This document shows positions 1 through 10,296 of a stretch of DNA of 64,000 bases, piece by piece. The notes below the pieces were generated by a model. It saw only the letters and a program-made list of their open reading frames with translations, had not been told where the DNA came from and ran no database searches. The DNA is taken from the NCBI GenBank assembly GCA_963714415.1, contig CAVQOL010000023.1:1-64000 (forward strand), read 5' to 3'. Every line of letters begins with the position of its first letter. Position 1 is the stretch's first letter. Made by a program: the position numbers and the translations under genes. Source of the DNA: JAGXRK01 sp963714415. Lineage in GTDB: Bacteria > Bacteroidota > Ignavibacteria > Ignavibacteriales > Ignavibacteriaceae.

Positions 1-35
1 TTTCGGTATTACTGCTTTAAAGCCAATAAATTGTT

Positions 36-416
36 GTGCTTAATCGCAATTCTTTTATAATATTTGGCTTGAAGGTTACACTAATTGTTCTTGGTGTAAT
101 TGGGTTGATTACCTGCATAATTAAGATACCTGGTTTTTGGTCTGGATATGTTCTTGATATTGCTGGTCCCGGATGGAACTACATTCTCCTGAGAGGAATT
201 TACCATTCCCCAAACACAAGTTTTCTTTTCATTAAATTTTCACCGGAAGGTGCGGTATTATTACTAATGGCTATATGTTTTATAATTGAAATCCGCCAGT
301 ATTTTAATCTTTACGATAAATACTTCGACCCAAATGATTACATAGCATATGTTTCGCTGCTTCTTCCTATTTATTTAATAGATAAACACTTTTCTGTTGG
401 TAAGGGAAACGATTAA
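36..416 (+). CDS. Small integral membrane protein, function unknown
   Basis: The 126-residue product has about three hydrophobic segments (residues about 10-28, 68-85 and 100-115), so it is probably an inner-membrane protein. I recognise no family. The start is a GTG; an in-frame TAA lies just upstream at 27-29, so no ATG start is available unless the frame was shifted there. It ends 16 bases before the iminopeptidase gene on the same strand and may be co-transcribed with it. Confidence is moderate that it is a real gene and low for any role. Confidence 0.55.
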   Translation: MLNRNSFIIFGLKVTLIVLGVIGLITCIIKIPGFWSGYVLDIAGPGWNYILLRGIYHSPNTSFLFIKFSPEGAVLLLMAICFIIEIRQYFNLYDKYFDPNDYIAYVSLLLPIYLIDKHFSVGKGND

Positions 417-432
417 AATCAAAGGAAAGAAT

Positions 433-1380
433 ATGAATGAATACAAGCTCTGGCCCGAAATAAAATCATTTACTGAAGGATTTCTTAAGCGTCAGCGATA
501 TTCACACTATACGATACGCTTTGTACGGAAATCCGAAAGGTAAACCCGTATTCTTTCTGCATGGCGGACCGGGCTGTGGATCCAACGACGATGATGCAAG
601 ATGGTTTGATCCTTCAAAATATCTTATTGTAACTCACGATCAGAGAGGAAGCGGTAAAAGTACGCCGATTGCGGAAATAAGAGAAAATACTCCACAACAT
701 TTGGTTAATGATATTGAAATACTTCGCAAACATCTTAACATTCAAACCCCGTTTTCAATTTTTGCCGGTTCATGGGGAACCACTTTAGCCCTTTTGTATG
801 CTGAAGCTTATCCTACAGAATATTTCTAGAATGATTCTCAGAGGGATATTCCTCTGCAGCTACGATGACCAGGATTATTTCTATTCCGCAACCGGAGCCG
901 CAAAGTTTTCTCCTGAAGCCTGGAATAATTTGATCAAAAAAATTCCTGAAGGCAATGATAGAATTCAGGAGCGTATTCATCAAGCTAATTGAAAATTCTG
1001 ATGAAGAGGAAAAACTAAAATGGTGCAGGATACTGGCAGAATATGAATACAGCTTTTTCAATCTTTCTTCAGATGAATTGAATAAGGCTCTTGAAAATAT
1101 GGATTTGGTTTTCAAAGAGATGAGAATTAATATTTATTATCAGGCAAACAGATTTTTTCTTGAAGATAATCAGATTATTAAAAACATAGATTCAATTAAG
1201 CATTTACCTATTTCAATTGTACACGGAAGCAGGGATCTAATTTGTCCTCCGGACTCAGCCTTTAAGTTGCATAAACATTTATCCAACTCCACTTTTGTTC
1301 TGGTTCCGGAAGCAGGACATCTTTCAAGCGATCCTAAAATTCAGCAGGCTTTAATTGAGGCTGTGAACAATTGGAGATAA
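433..1380 (+). pseudogene. Proline iminopeptidase (S33 alpha/beta hydrolase), frame broken three times
   Basis: This family removes N-terminal proline from peptides in the cytoplasm. The start at 433 reads MNEYKLWPEIKSFTEGFLK, a typical family N-terminus. The oxyanion-hole motif HGGPGCG, the DQRGSGKS block and the nucleophile elbow GSWGTT follow, and the C-terminal part keeps GSRDLICP (acid) and EAGH (histidine). The frame shifts near 490 (one extra C; removing it restores LKVSDIHTIRYALYGN), near 822 and near 985. All catalytic blocks are present, so it is either a recent pseudogene or a gene damaged by assembly indels. Two further scraps of the same 5' end lie at 1911-2015 and 3226-3351. Confidence 0.8.
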
Positions 1381-1424
1381 GACAGAAATGAAATTCATAA
1401 ATAAAAAACAGAAAGGCAGCAAAA

Positions 1425-1526
1425 ATGAAATGTGAAAAATGCGGACAGGAATTTCCTTCCGTTTATTACTTTAAAACCGATACTATTTGTCTGGATTGTT
1501 TTAACAAAATGACGTCCGGAGGATAA
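1425..1526 (+). CDS. Mini zinc-ribbon protein (33 aa)
   Basis: A 33-residue reading frame starts MKCEKCGQEFP and carries two CxxC pairs (CEKC and CLDC), the pattern of a one-knuckle zinc ribbon. It lies between the iminopeptidase gene and the YbjQ gene, 25 bases before the latter, and may be translated together with it. YbjQ proteins are themselves linked to metal binding, which fits a small zinc ribbon next door, but this is inference from context. The short length is the main reason for doubt. Confidence 0.5.
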   Translation: MKCEKCGQEFPSVYYFKTDTICLDCFNKMTSGG

Positions 1527-1551
1527 ACAGGCTGCTGTTTATAAACAACTA

Positions 1552-1884
1552 ATGAAACATCCGATGACAACGACAACATTCAACATTGAAGGATTTAAAG
1601 TTGTTAAGCAACTTGGTGTTGTGCGAGGAATTACTGTTCGTTCGCGTTCTATCTTTGGCACAATCGGCGCAGGAATACAAACAATCTTTGGCGGAAACAT
1701 TTCTTTGTTTACAGAGCTGTGTGAAAAATCCCGTTCAGAAGCATTTGATATGATGGTTGAACACGCAGAACAAATTGGTGCGAATGCTATAATAGGAATT
1801 AGATACGACACAACTGAACTAATGAGCGGCGTAACAGAAGTGCTTTGCTACGGAACAGCAGTTGTACTGGAAAAAAGTGCTTAG
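1552..1884 (+). CDS. YbjQ/DUF74 family putative heavy-metal-binding protein
   Basis: The 110-residue protein matches the YbjQ (UPF0145) family over its full length: a GVVRGITVRSRSIFG block, then an AFDMMVEHAEQIGANAIIGIRYD block and a C-terminal GTAV strand. Family members are small soluble proteins that form oligomers; the biochemical role is not established. Two ATG starts are possible, at 1552 and 1564; the second gives MTTTTFNIEGFK, closer to the usual length. The preceding small zinc-ribbon frame suggests a two-gene unit. Confidence 0.85.
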   Translation: MKHPMTTTTFNIEGFKVVKQLGVVRGITVRSRSIFGTIGAGIQTIFGGNISLFTELCEKSRSEAFDMMVEHAEQIGANAIIGIRYDTTELMSGVTEVLCYGTAVVLEKSA

Positions 1885-1910
1885 CATAATTACAGTCGAA
1901 AAAAATGTAG

Positions 1911-2015
1911 TTGTGGAATACCATATCTCCATGCCAGGAAGGATTTCTAAAGGTTGGCGATATTCACAATATTCACTACGCATTGTACGGAAATCCAAAA
2001 GGAAAACCAGTTTAA
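1911..2015 (+). pseudogene. Truncated copy of proline iminopeptidase 5' end
   Basis: The reading frame ends EGFLKVGDIHNIHYALYGN followed by PKGKPV and a TAA. This is nearly identical in protein sequence to the region of the iminopeptidase gene at about 475-545, and the DNA is clearly similar too. Nothing of the catalytic domain follows; the MFS gene begins 12 bases later. It looks like the remnant of a second iminopeptidase copy whose body was replaced or deleted. What is seen is the sequence match; the deletion event is inference. Confidence 0.7.
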
Positions 2016-2027
2016 TAGGCTTATAAT

Positions 2028-3179
2028 TTGAAAAAATCTTTTCAGACAGAAAAAATTATTACAATATCGTCTGCTCATTTTTTTCACGATATTTACACAG
2101 CTTTCCTGGCGCCTATGCTTCCTTTGTTAATCGCGAAGTTTGGCATCTCCCTATCAGTAGCTGGTTTGCTGGATGTAGTTAGAAGAATGCCATCCCTTTT
2201 TAATCCCTTCATCGGGCTTCTTGCTGATAAAATTTGTATGAAATATCTTGTCATCTTTACACCCGGGATTTCTGCAATAACTATGAGTTTGCTTGGCGCA
2301 TCACCGTCATTGATTATTCTGTTTATTTTATTATTTGTTACCGGGATAAGCTCCGCTTTGTTTCACATTCCGTCTCCTGTTATGATAAAAGATTACTCGG
2401 GCACTAAAACTGCAACTGGAATGAGTTTTTTTATGTTCGCAGGCGAGCTGGCAAGAACTATAGGACCGTTATTAATTACCGGCGCACTTTCTATTTGGGG
2501 TTTGGAAGGTTCTTACCGGGTTATGCCCTTTGGAATAATTGCATCGGTTATTCTTTTCTTCAAACTTAAGGATGTATCATCGCTTAATAGTAGGAATAAA
2601 AAGAAAGTGAAAGGCGCTGGAGAAACTGTAAAAGAACTTGTGCCATTCTTTTTATTTATTACCGGTTTTCAATTCATGAGAGGTGGAATGAAAGCGGCAT
2701 TAACACTTTATCTGCCAACATATTTAATAGCAAACGGCGAATCATTGTGGATCGCAGGAATTTCGCTATCGGTGTTACAGTTAGCAGGAGTTACCGGAAC
2801 TTTTGGAGCAGGATATATTTCTGATAAAATTGGTCATAGAAATTTGCTTCTTATTACAGCAATTGCCAGCCCAATAGCGATGTGGGCTTTTATCACTTCC
2901 AGCCAAATTTTGATGATTCCTTTACTAATTATTATGGGTTTCCTGCTTTTTGCTTCCGGACCGGTTATATTAGCGCTCGTACAGGAAACAAACACAGAGC
3001 GACCAGCTTTTATAAATAGTATTTATATGTCTATTAGTTTTGGGATCGGTTCTTTAATGGTATTGATTGTCGGAATTTTAGGTGATAAAATAGGTCTCCA
3101 ACTTACCTATCAAATTTGTGCCGTAGTGGCATTTGCATCAATACCTTTTATTTTTATTTTACCTGGAAAGAAACTTTAA
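2028..3179 (+). CDS. MFS transporter, Fsr (fosmidomycin resistance)-like
   Basis: The 383-residue protein has about 12 membrane segments in two halves joined by a basic loop near residues 186-200 (NSRNKKKVKGAGE). The N-terminal SSAHFFHDIYTAFLAPMLP start and the GISSALFHIPSP loop in the middle of the first half resemble the Fsr branch of the major facilitator family, whose best known member exports the phosphonate antibiotic fosmidomycin. The substrate here cannot be read from sequence. The start is TTG at 2028, directly after the iminopeptidase scrap, so the gene may use a promoter inherited from that region. The frame is intact. Confidence 0.8.
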   Translation: MKKSFQTEKIITISSAHFFHDIYTAFLAPMLPLLIAKFGISLSVAGLLDVVRRMPSLFNPFIGLLADKICMKYLVIFTPGISAITMSLLGASPSLIILFILLFVTGISSALFHIPSPVMIKDYSGTKTATGMSFFMFAGELARTIGPLLITGALSIWGLEGSYRVMPFGIIASVILFFKLKDVSSLNSRNKKKVKGAGETVKELVPFFLFITGFQFMRGGMKAALTLYLPTYLIANGESLWIAGISLSVLQLAGVTGTFGAGYISDKIGHRNLLLITAIASPIAMWAFITSSQILMIPLLIIMGFLLFASGPVILALVQETNTERPAFINSIYMSISFGIGSLMVLIVGILGDKIGLQLTYQICAVVAFASIPFIFILPGKKL

Positions 3180-3225
3180 CAATATAAATTTTAAAACGGC
3201 TGGAATATGCAATTGATATGTTGAA

Positions 3226-3351
3226 ATGAACAACCAAACATTAGGTTCATATCCTGAAATCAGACCATTTGAATCAGGCTCCCTTTGTATGCGTGATATT
3301 CAAATTATTAAAACAGAATTAGTTGTAATTGGGGAAGCAGAACAACTTTAA
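3226..3351 (+). pseudogene. Probable third remnant of an iminopeptidase 5' end
   Basis: A 41-residue frame starting ATG at 3226 contains YPEIRPFESGSLCMRDI, which resembles the WPEIKSFTEGFLKVSDI start of the iminopeptidase at 433. The similarity stops there and the frame ends at TAA. It is more diverged than the 1911-2015 copy. The surrounding stretch 3180-3605 holds no other recognisable gene. A possible -7 promoter element TAACTTTG at 3563-3570 precedes the S46 peptidase gene. The remnant could also be chance similarity. Confidence 0.4.
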
Positions 3352-3605
3352 AGGGAACCTAAATACAGGGATTTTGCATGAAGCAGTGAAACCCTGGAAA
3401 AAATTGCATAGTACAGCTTATAGAGAAAATTAAAGAATTGAAATTCTTTGCATTTTAACGGAAAACTTTTCCAGGCATTTACCGCACATCAAGTCTATTC
3501 ATCTTCTGTAAAGAATATTCCGCTTTTATCTAAAACAAAGCAAAATTGATATATATCACGAATAACTTTGGTTGGTAAATTCCATTAACTAAAATTGGTG
3601 AAGAA

Positions 3606-5757
3606 ATGAAAAAAGTATTTTTTACGATGATCCTGATGTTTCTATTTGTCGGCAGTATCATTCCCCAGGAAGGAATGTGGATGTTAAATCAGATAGAGAA
3701 TCTTGATCTTGAAAGCAAGGGTTTAAAAATCGGGGTGAGCGATATTTACAACACACAAAAACCCGCACTGTACAATGCAATTATTCAGCTTGGCGGCGGC
3801 AGTGCCTCTTTTGTTTCTAAAGAAGGATTGATTGTTACCAATCATCACGTAGCCTACACGGCTATTCAGCGTGCTTCGTCAGAACAAAATGATTATTTAA
3901 AGAATGGATTTCTTGCAAAAACCCGCGACCAGGAAATACAAGCTCCGGGTTACATTGCAAGAATTTTATTAGAAATGAAAGAAGTAACAAACGAAATAAC
4001 TTCTTCAGTAAATGAAATTACCGATCCGGATCAAAGGCAAAGAAAAATTCAGGAAAAGATTCAGTCTATAACTGATGAACTTGAAAAAGGTAAAACGGAT
4101 ATTCAGGCGAGAGTATCTCAAATGTATAACGGCAAGGAATATTATTTGTTTGTTTACAAAACCTTTAAAGATGTAAGACTCGTTTACGCACCACCTGAAG
4201 CTATCGGAAAGTTCGGCGGAGATACTGATAACTGGATGTGGCCGAGACATACGAGGAGATTTTTCTTTTATGCGTGTTTATTCTGTTCGCCGGATGGAAC
4301 AGGTCGTGAATATGATCCAAACAACGTTCCTTACAAACCTAAAGTATGGTTGAAAGTTTCACAAACTGATCTTGATGATGGCGACTTCACTTTCATACTC
4401 GGATTTCCCGGATTCACTACACGTTACAGATCTTCTACTTCTGTAGACTGGAACCTCAATGAAAATTATCCATTTGTAATAAAAAACTTTAGGGAGATAA
4501 TTGAGCATGATGGATGATCTTACTAAAAACTCTGAAGAAGGAAGAATTAAAGTAGCATCATTGAAATCCAATTTAGCCAATACTCAAAAGAATTTTGAAG
4601 GTAAAGTAGAGGGAATGATTAAAACAAATTACCTACAGAAAAAACTTGACTTTGAAAAAGAGTTTATGAGCTGGGTTGACAAGAATCCGGTAAGAAAAGA
4701 AAAATACGGAACCGTATTTGGTGATGAAAAAAAATATTATGAAATACTTGCAAAGACAAAACATAAAGATAATGTGCTTGGATGGTTTGGCGGGCTCTCA
4801 GGAACTCCGATAAGTGCCGCAATACAGATTTATAATATTACTAAGGAAATTGAAAAACCTGAAAGTGAACGACAACCCGGAATTACATCAGCAACATTTG
4901 ATCGAATAAAAGAACAGGTTCCGTTAAATTATGCAAATTATTATGAGCCCGTTGATAAAGCACTTATGATCCGGACAATTAAAATGGCAGCGGCTCTTCC
5001 GGTCGGCCAAAAAATTAATGGAATAAAATATATAACCGAAGCTGAAATGACACCTGAGGCTATTGTTGAAGAATTACTGGCAAAAGTTCAAAACTTAATG
5101 ACCCTGATTATGTTGTTTCAATTGTTGGAAAATCATCTGCAGAGCTGGAAGCGCTAAATGATCCATTTTTTAAAATGGCTGCAGCACTCTATCCGGAGTT
5201 AGAAGAATTAAATACACAAGGTCAAGCATTTAATGCGGGAGTTATTCCAATTCGTAAAATATATATGGATGCTCTTTATGAATGGAAAGGCAGCAATATG
5301 TATCCTGATGCTAACGGCACAATGCGGTTTACTTACGGAAAAGTCCGTGGTTATGCACCGGCGGATGCAGTGTGGTATTATCCGTTTACTACTTTGCGCG
5401 GAGTAATTCAGAAAGAAAAAAATGAAGATCCTTTTGATGTTCCGGATGGTTTACATGAACTTTATAATAAACAGGATTTCGGAAAATGGGTTGACCCCGA
5501 ACTTGAGCAGGTTCCGGTTGCTTTTACTCATATGGGCGATACTAACAGGCGGGAATAGCGGAAGTCCTGTTATCAATGCAAATGGCGAATTAATCGGTCT
5601 TGCATTTGACGGCAATTATGAGGCTATGATAAGCGATTGGCAGTATGATGCTGATTTGCAAAGAGTAATTTCTGTTGATATACGATATGTGCTTTTTGTA
5701 ACCGAGAAATTCGGCAAAGCCGGATTTCTGCTTGATGAAATGGGAGTTAAACACTAA
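3606..5757 (+). CDS. S46 family dipeptidyl peptidase (DPP7/DPP11-like), frame broken
   Basis: S46 peptidases are secreted or periplasmic serine exopeptidases that release dipeptides during protein feeding. An N-terminal signal peptide (residues 1-20) is followed by the GGGSASFVSKEGLIVTNHH histidine region, the FGGDTDNWMWPRHT block typical of the family, and the GGNSGSP catalytic serine motif near 5545-5565. Total length of about 715 residues fits the family. The frame shifts near 4503, near 5093 and near 5542, where removing one A gives GDTTGGNSGSP. All catalytic motifs are present, so the breaks may be assembly errors. A hairpin at 5766-5800 follows the stop. Confidence 0.88.
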
Positions 5758-5765
5758 TATTTCAA

Positions 5766-5800
5766 ATGTGGAGTCCACTTTTTAAGTGGCCTCCACATTT
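5766..5800. repeat. Dispersed hairpin repeat, copy 1 (also terminator-like)
   Basis: AATGTGGAG at 5766-5774 pairs with CTCCACATT at 5792-5800, and CCACTT pairs with AAGTGG inside, with one mismatch and a 3-base loop. It follows the S46 peptidase stop and can serve as a terminator. Two related hairpins, at 31931-31959 and 43472-43504, share the core CCACYT...ARGTGG flanked by GTGGAG or GTGTAG arms. Confidence 0.75.
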
Positions 5801-5948
5801 TGTTAGCCTGATATTCCTTTCTCTAAACCCTGAATTCTTAATGTATGAAGAAAAAAACTAATGATATTTACAGTTGGGATTATTAGTTTTAATTATTTAT
5901 TGTAATTTTCATTTGCAAATTATTTCCACAGACTTAAGTACAAAGCTT

Positions 5949-8089
5949 ATGAATAATATTCTTACGATACTATTGGCTATGGTTTTTTGTTCCTCCATCA
6001 TCGGGCAAACTAAAATAGCCGGAAAGATTACTGATGCCGATAAACAACCGCTGCCCGGCGCAAATATTTATCTTCAAGACACCTATGATGGAGTTTCATC
6101 GGAGACAGACGGCACATTTTCATTTACAACGGATGAAGAAGGAGAAGGTATTTTAGTTATCAGCTTTGTGGGTTATAAAACTCATATCGCAGAATGTTGT
6201 TCTTGACGGTACCGACAAATTCTTTGAAATCGTTCTTGAGGAAGAATCAACAGAACTTGGATCCGTTGTAATATCCGCCGGTTCGTTTGAAGCCAGTGAT
6301 GAAAATAAAGCTGTTATTCTGCGTCCACTTGATATTCTAACAACAGGTTCAGACGGCGATATTTATTCTGCGTTGGAGACATTACCCGGAACTCAGCAGA
6401 TTGGTGAAACGGAAGGATTATTTGTTCGTGGAGGATCGGCAGCCGAAACAAAAACCATTATTGATGATATGGTTGTTCAAAACCCATTTTACAGCAGTGT
6501 TCCGGATATTCCATCACGCGGAAGATTTGCGCCAATGCTTTTTAAAGGAACCGTTTTCAGCACCGGCGGATATTCAGCACAATACGGACAGGCACTTTCA
6601 TCTGTGCTTGTACTCAAATCACAGGATCTTGCACCGAAAACCCAAAGTGCAATAAATATAATGGCTGTAGGACTTGGAGGCTCGCACGTTCAGAGATGGG
6701 AAAACACTTCTTTCGCTTTCGAAGGCGGATATTATAATCTTGCTCCTTACTTCGCAGTTCAAAAGCAAAGAACAGATTGGGAGAAGGCTCCTGTAGGTGT
6801 TGAAGGCTCTGCTAATTTCAGACAAAAGATTTCGAAGAATGGAATGCTAAAAGTATTTACGCTCTTACACTTACGGTGACTTATCCCTTTATACACAGAA
6901 TCTGGATAATCTTTATCAGAAGGATTTTCTTTCATCAAAAGAGCAGTAACTTTTTTGTGAATACAAGCTACCGCGATATTTTCTGGGAAGATTGGACATT
7001 CTTTGCGGGTCATTCATTCAGTCTTGATAATGTAAAAAACGATATCAATACCGATGAAGCTAAAGCAGGATGATATCTTTCAAACAGGCAAAATAACTAT
7101 TATCTAAAAACTTGTTTTCAAATTCTTTTATAACATTTGGCGGCGAGGTTCAAAATCTAAATTCCACCGCTTCTTTCAATGAACTTAAAGGCGAACTGGA
7201 TGAATCTTATTTTGCCGGTTACGTTGAGACGGATATTTTCTTTACAGATGATTTTGCAGCTAGATTTGGTTTGAGATCGGAATACTCCAAATCACTGGAT
7301 AAATCTAACTTAGCTCCCCGTATTTCTCTTGCTTACCGCTTAGGCAATTATGATCAGATAAATTTTGCTTACGGACATTTTTATCAAACACCGGGACAAG
7401 ATTTTCTTCTTCAATCAAAAGATTTTGAATTTGAAAAAGCTACACACTACATTCTTAATTATCAGTATCTCGGTGACGGAAGAACTTTCAGGATAGAGGC
7501 ATATTATAAAGATTACGATAAGCTTGCAAAAGGTACGGTTTTCACTTATCCATATTTTAATCTTCCCGAAGTTCCTTTCAGCAACAACGGAAGCGGATAT
7601 GCAAAAGGTATAGATATATTCTGGCGTGACAGATTAACATTTGATCTTGCAGAATACTGGATTTCATATTCGTACCTTGATACAAAGCGCGATTTCAGAA
7701 ATTACCCGACCCTGGCCTCACCAACTTTTTCTACACCGCACACGGTTTCTGTGGTTGCCAAACGCTGGATACCGGAAATAGTTTCTTTCGTCGGAGTAAC
7801 ATATACATTTGCAACTGGTCGCCCGTATTTCAATCCCAATAATCCTGAATTTCTACGCGACCGCGCAAAGAACTATCATAATCTCAGTTTAAATGTGAGT
7901 TACTTAACCAGCATTTTTGGAAATTTCACAGTTGTGTTTTTCTCGGTTGATAACATACCCGGATTTACCAATTTGTTCGGCTACAACTATTCTACCGACG
8001 GACAGATTCGTGCACCGATTATTCCGCCGGCACTGCGAAACGCTTTTCTCGGTATTTTTATTTCATTAGGAGAATCTAATCCTTACTAA
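5949..8089 (+). CDS. TonB-dependent outer-membrane receptor, frame broken
   Basis: The protein begins with a signal peptide and a carboxypeptidase-regulatory-like domain (TKIAGKITDADKQPLPGANI), followed by a plug domain (SALETLPGTQQIGETEGLFV) and a long beta-barrel ending in FISLGESNPY. Such receptors import ligands across the outer membrane using TonB energy; the ligand is not evident. The frame shifts near 6190, 6850, 6955 and between 7073 and 7112, giving about 710 residues if repaired. It sits 17 bases before a secreted TPR protein gene, probably in one operon, and follows the S46 peptidase gene, which suggests peptide or nutrient uptake. Confidence 0.85.
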
Positions 8090-8106
8090 TTTTCAGGAGA
8101 TTTAAT

Positions 8107-8769
8107 ATGAAAGCATTTATAGTCATCGTTTTATCCTTAACTTTTATTTCAGGCAGTTTTGCAGATGACAAGTATGAACAGGCAATGAAAAAAAATCTTG
8201 CCAAAATTCAGGAGTGCAGAACAGCAGGTGACTATCTGAAACTGGCAAACAGCTTTGAACGTATTGCGCTTGCTGAAAGCGAAAAGTGGCTGCCCTATTA
8301 TTATACTTCCTTTATTTACGTGCTTGCTAGTTTCACCGATTCTTCCAAGACACAAAAAGACATTTATTTAGATAAAGCTGTTGAATTTAATAACAAGGCT
8401 GATTCTCTTGAACCGGATAATTCCGAAATTTATACTCTTAAAGGAATGATAGCCCAGGCACGAATGCAGATTGATCCTATGAGCAGATGGCAGAAATACG
8501 GGATAGAAGCAGATAATAATTTTAAGAAAGCAATTGAAATTGATACTCTAAATCCCCGACCGGAATATCTTATTGGAGTTGGAGTTTATTATACACCAAC
8601 TCAGTTCGGCGGAGGACCCGAGGCTGCAAAACCAATCCTGGAAAAATCGTGGAATAAATATGAGCAGTTCGTTCCGGCGAACGATATCATGCCCAATTGG
8701 GGCAAGGAAATGGTTGGTCAACTGCTGGAACAAATAAATGCAGTTCCAACTGATACGAAAGAGAATTAA
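8107..8769 (+). CDS. Exported TPR-type protein, partner of the TonB receptor
   Basis: The 220-residue protein has a signal peptide (residues 1-19) and helical repeats of the TPR kind, for example around residues 95-110 (ADSLEPDNSEIYTLKGMIAQA) and 137-152. A Shine-Dalgarno AGGAG lies just before ATG 8107. The 17-base gap to the TonB-dependent receptor suggests one transcript and a periplasmic role with that receptor. I do not know a precise function. Its last four bases overlap the end of the convergent serine hydrolase gene. Confidence 0.8.
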   Translation: MKAFIVIVLSLTFISGSFADDKYEQAMKKNLAKIQECRTAGDYLKLANSFERIALAESEKWLPYYYTSFIYVLASFTDSSKTQKDIYLDKAVEFNNKADSLEPDNSEIYTLKGMIAQARMQIDPMSRWQKYGIEADNNFKKAIEIDTLNPRPEYLIGVGVYYTPTQFGGGPEAAKPILEKSWNKYEQFVPANDIMPNWGKEMVGQLLEQINAVPTDTKEN

Positions 8770-9866
8770 TGTCGGGTGCCGCTGATAACAGCGGTCACTA
8801 TATAATTTGCGACTATATTTAAAATAGATCTTTCATGCTGATCGGCAGTGTCCCAATTAAAATTGGTATTTGAAGTTGTAACGACTATCATGTTCAGTGC
8901 GGGAAAACAGATAACAAACTGACCGCAATACCCGATTGCAAGAAAAACCTCATAGCTCTTTATTTCTCCGAGCCACCAGAGATAACCGTAATTAACATTG
9001 TTTAAATCTCCCCATACTGAATTATTAAAATTCGTGAAGTTGGTTAAGGATTCTTCTACCCACTCTGCAGGAACGATTTGTTTTCCATCAAGCATTCCGT
9101 CGTTCATATAAAGGTAACCAAGTCTTGCCATATTCCTTGGAGTGAAGTACATATTATTGCCGCCAAAATAATAACCCTGCGGATCCTGCTTCCAGTCCGC
9201 ACATTCAATATCCATATGCTCAAATAAATTTTGTCCGGCAAAACTCATTGTACTCATTCCACTGGCTTTTGTTATAACACCGGATAGCAGATGAGTCAAA
9301 AAAGTATTATATGCAAAACTTGTCCCGGGATCGTAAATCAGCGGCAGCTCAATTGTTGCTTTTATCCAATTGGCAGTAGAATAGATTTGCTCATAGAGGT
9401 TTTGGTCTATATCAATCCCTCCACGCATCATTAACAAGTGTCTGACGGTTATATCATACTTTCTTGGATCTATAGAAGCGTATATATATTCAGGAAAGAA
9501 GTCCAGCATTCTTGCGCCCAGACTATCTAAGTGTCCGTCTCTTAATGCAATGCCGGTCATCGCCGACAGAAAAGATTTTGAAACAGATTTAACATTGTGC
9601 GGAGTGTCCTTATTATATCCGTTATAATATTTTTCTGTTACAAGATATCCGTTTCTTATAACCAGAATGCAATCTACAAATCCAAGTTCTTCTCCCCGAC
9701 TAATAGCTTGCAAAAGAGTTACGGAATTCATTCCCTGTTTTTCCGGCGATGAAGTGGGCCAATTGTAAGATGTAAATTCCGGACTAACCGGATCTTCGCT
9801 GCAGGAAGAAAATATTATTAGAATAGATACTAAAAAATAGCTTAATATTTTTGCGGTTGTTTTCAT
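8766..9866 (-). CDS. Lipoprotein serine hydrolase, class C beta-lactamase family
   Basis: The 366-residue protein starts with a lipoprotein signal ending IFSSC (Cys22) and has the SxxK nucleophile motif SVSK at residues 94-97, then YNT at the second motif. These hydrolases act on peptides or esters in the envelope; true beta-lactamase activity is not implied. The third motif is GYCGQ, where most relatives have G-x-GGQ, a small departure. It resembles the lipoprotein at 28169-29347, including the YLWWL block near the C-terminus, so the two are probably paralogues. Confidence 0.88.
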   Translation of the reverse strand: MKTTAKILSYFLVSILIIFSSCSEDPVSPEFTSYNWPTSSPEKQGMNSVTLLQAISRGEELGFVDCILVIRNGYLVTEKYYNGYNKDTPHNVKSVSKSFLSAMTGIALRDGHLDSLGARMLDFFPEYIYASIDPRKYDITVRHLLMMRGGIDIDQNLYEQIYSTANWIKATIELPLIYDPGTSFAYNTFLTHLLSGVITKASGMSTMSFAGQNLFEHMDIECADWKQDPQGYYFGGNNMYFTPRNMARLGYLYMNDGMLDGKQIVPAEWVEESLTNFTNFNNSVWGDLNNVNYGYLWWLGEIKSYEVFLAIGYCGQFVICFPALNMIVVTTSNTNFNWDTADQHERSILNIVANYIVTAVISGTRH

Positions 9867-10296
9867 TACTTTTAACTCTCTGTGTTTATTAGAGAATCAT
9901 AACAAACAGAACTTAATGATTGCCTGACAAAAAAATACACAAACCGGAGAGTTTTTCAAACCAAATAATTGGTGTTGTTATCTGGACGTGATTGGGGACA
10001 CTTATAAGAAAGTATTTTTCGCAGTTATGCGGCTTATGCACAAATACATGGTATTTTTGTGCGAATGCTAATTTATATGCAATTCGACCTTACATCGGAT
10101 ACTCGATTCAACATCAGAACTACAAGATAATGTGCTTTATTCATCTAAAAATCCTCAAAATATGGCTTTTTGGCGCATTTTATCTCTTTGACAATTGTAC
10201 ATAACACAAAACACTTGCTTTTAAGCAAATAATGTTTTAACATTCAACCTCAGGGAAATTCCCATTATTAATATTATAAATTTTTACGGAGGCTCT
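9867..10296. other. Gene-free stretch with two inverted repeats
   Basis: I find no convincing gene here. An imperfect hairpin at 10038-10062 pairs GCACAAATAC with GTATTTTTGTGC. A short palindrome TTGCTT-tt-AAGCAA at 10215-10228 lies about 70 bases before the next gene and could be a regulator site. The stretch holds the divergent promoters for the serine hydrolase (minus) and the secreted protein (plus). Confidence 0.5.

Noticed and set aside
3352..3560. Search for a gene between the third iminopeptidase scrap and the S46 peptidase gene
   Set aside because: Only short frames with no recognisable composition or motif.
6401..6655. Open frame inside the TonB receptor gene on the same strand
   Set aside because: It lies in a second frame of a region whose other frame has clear plug-domain motifs.
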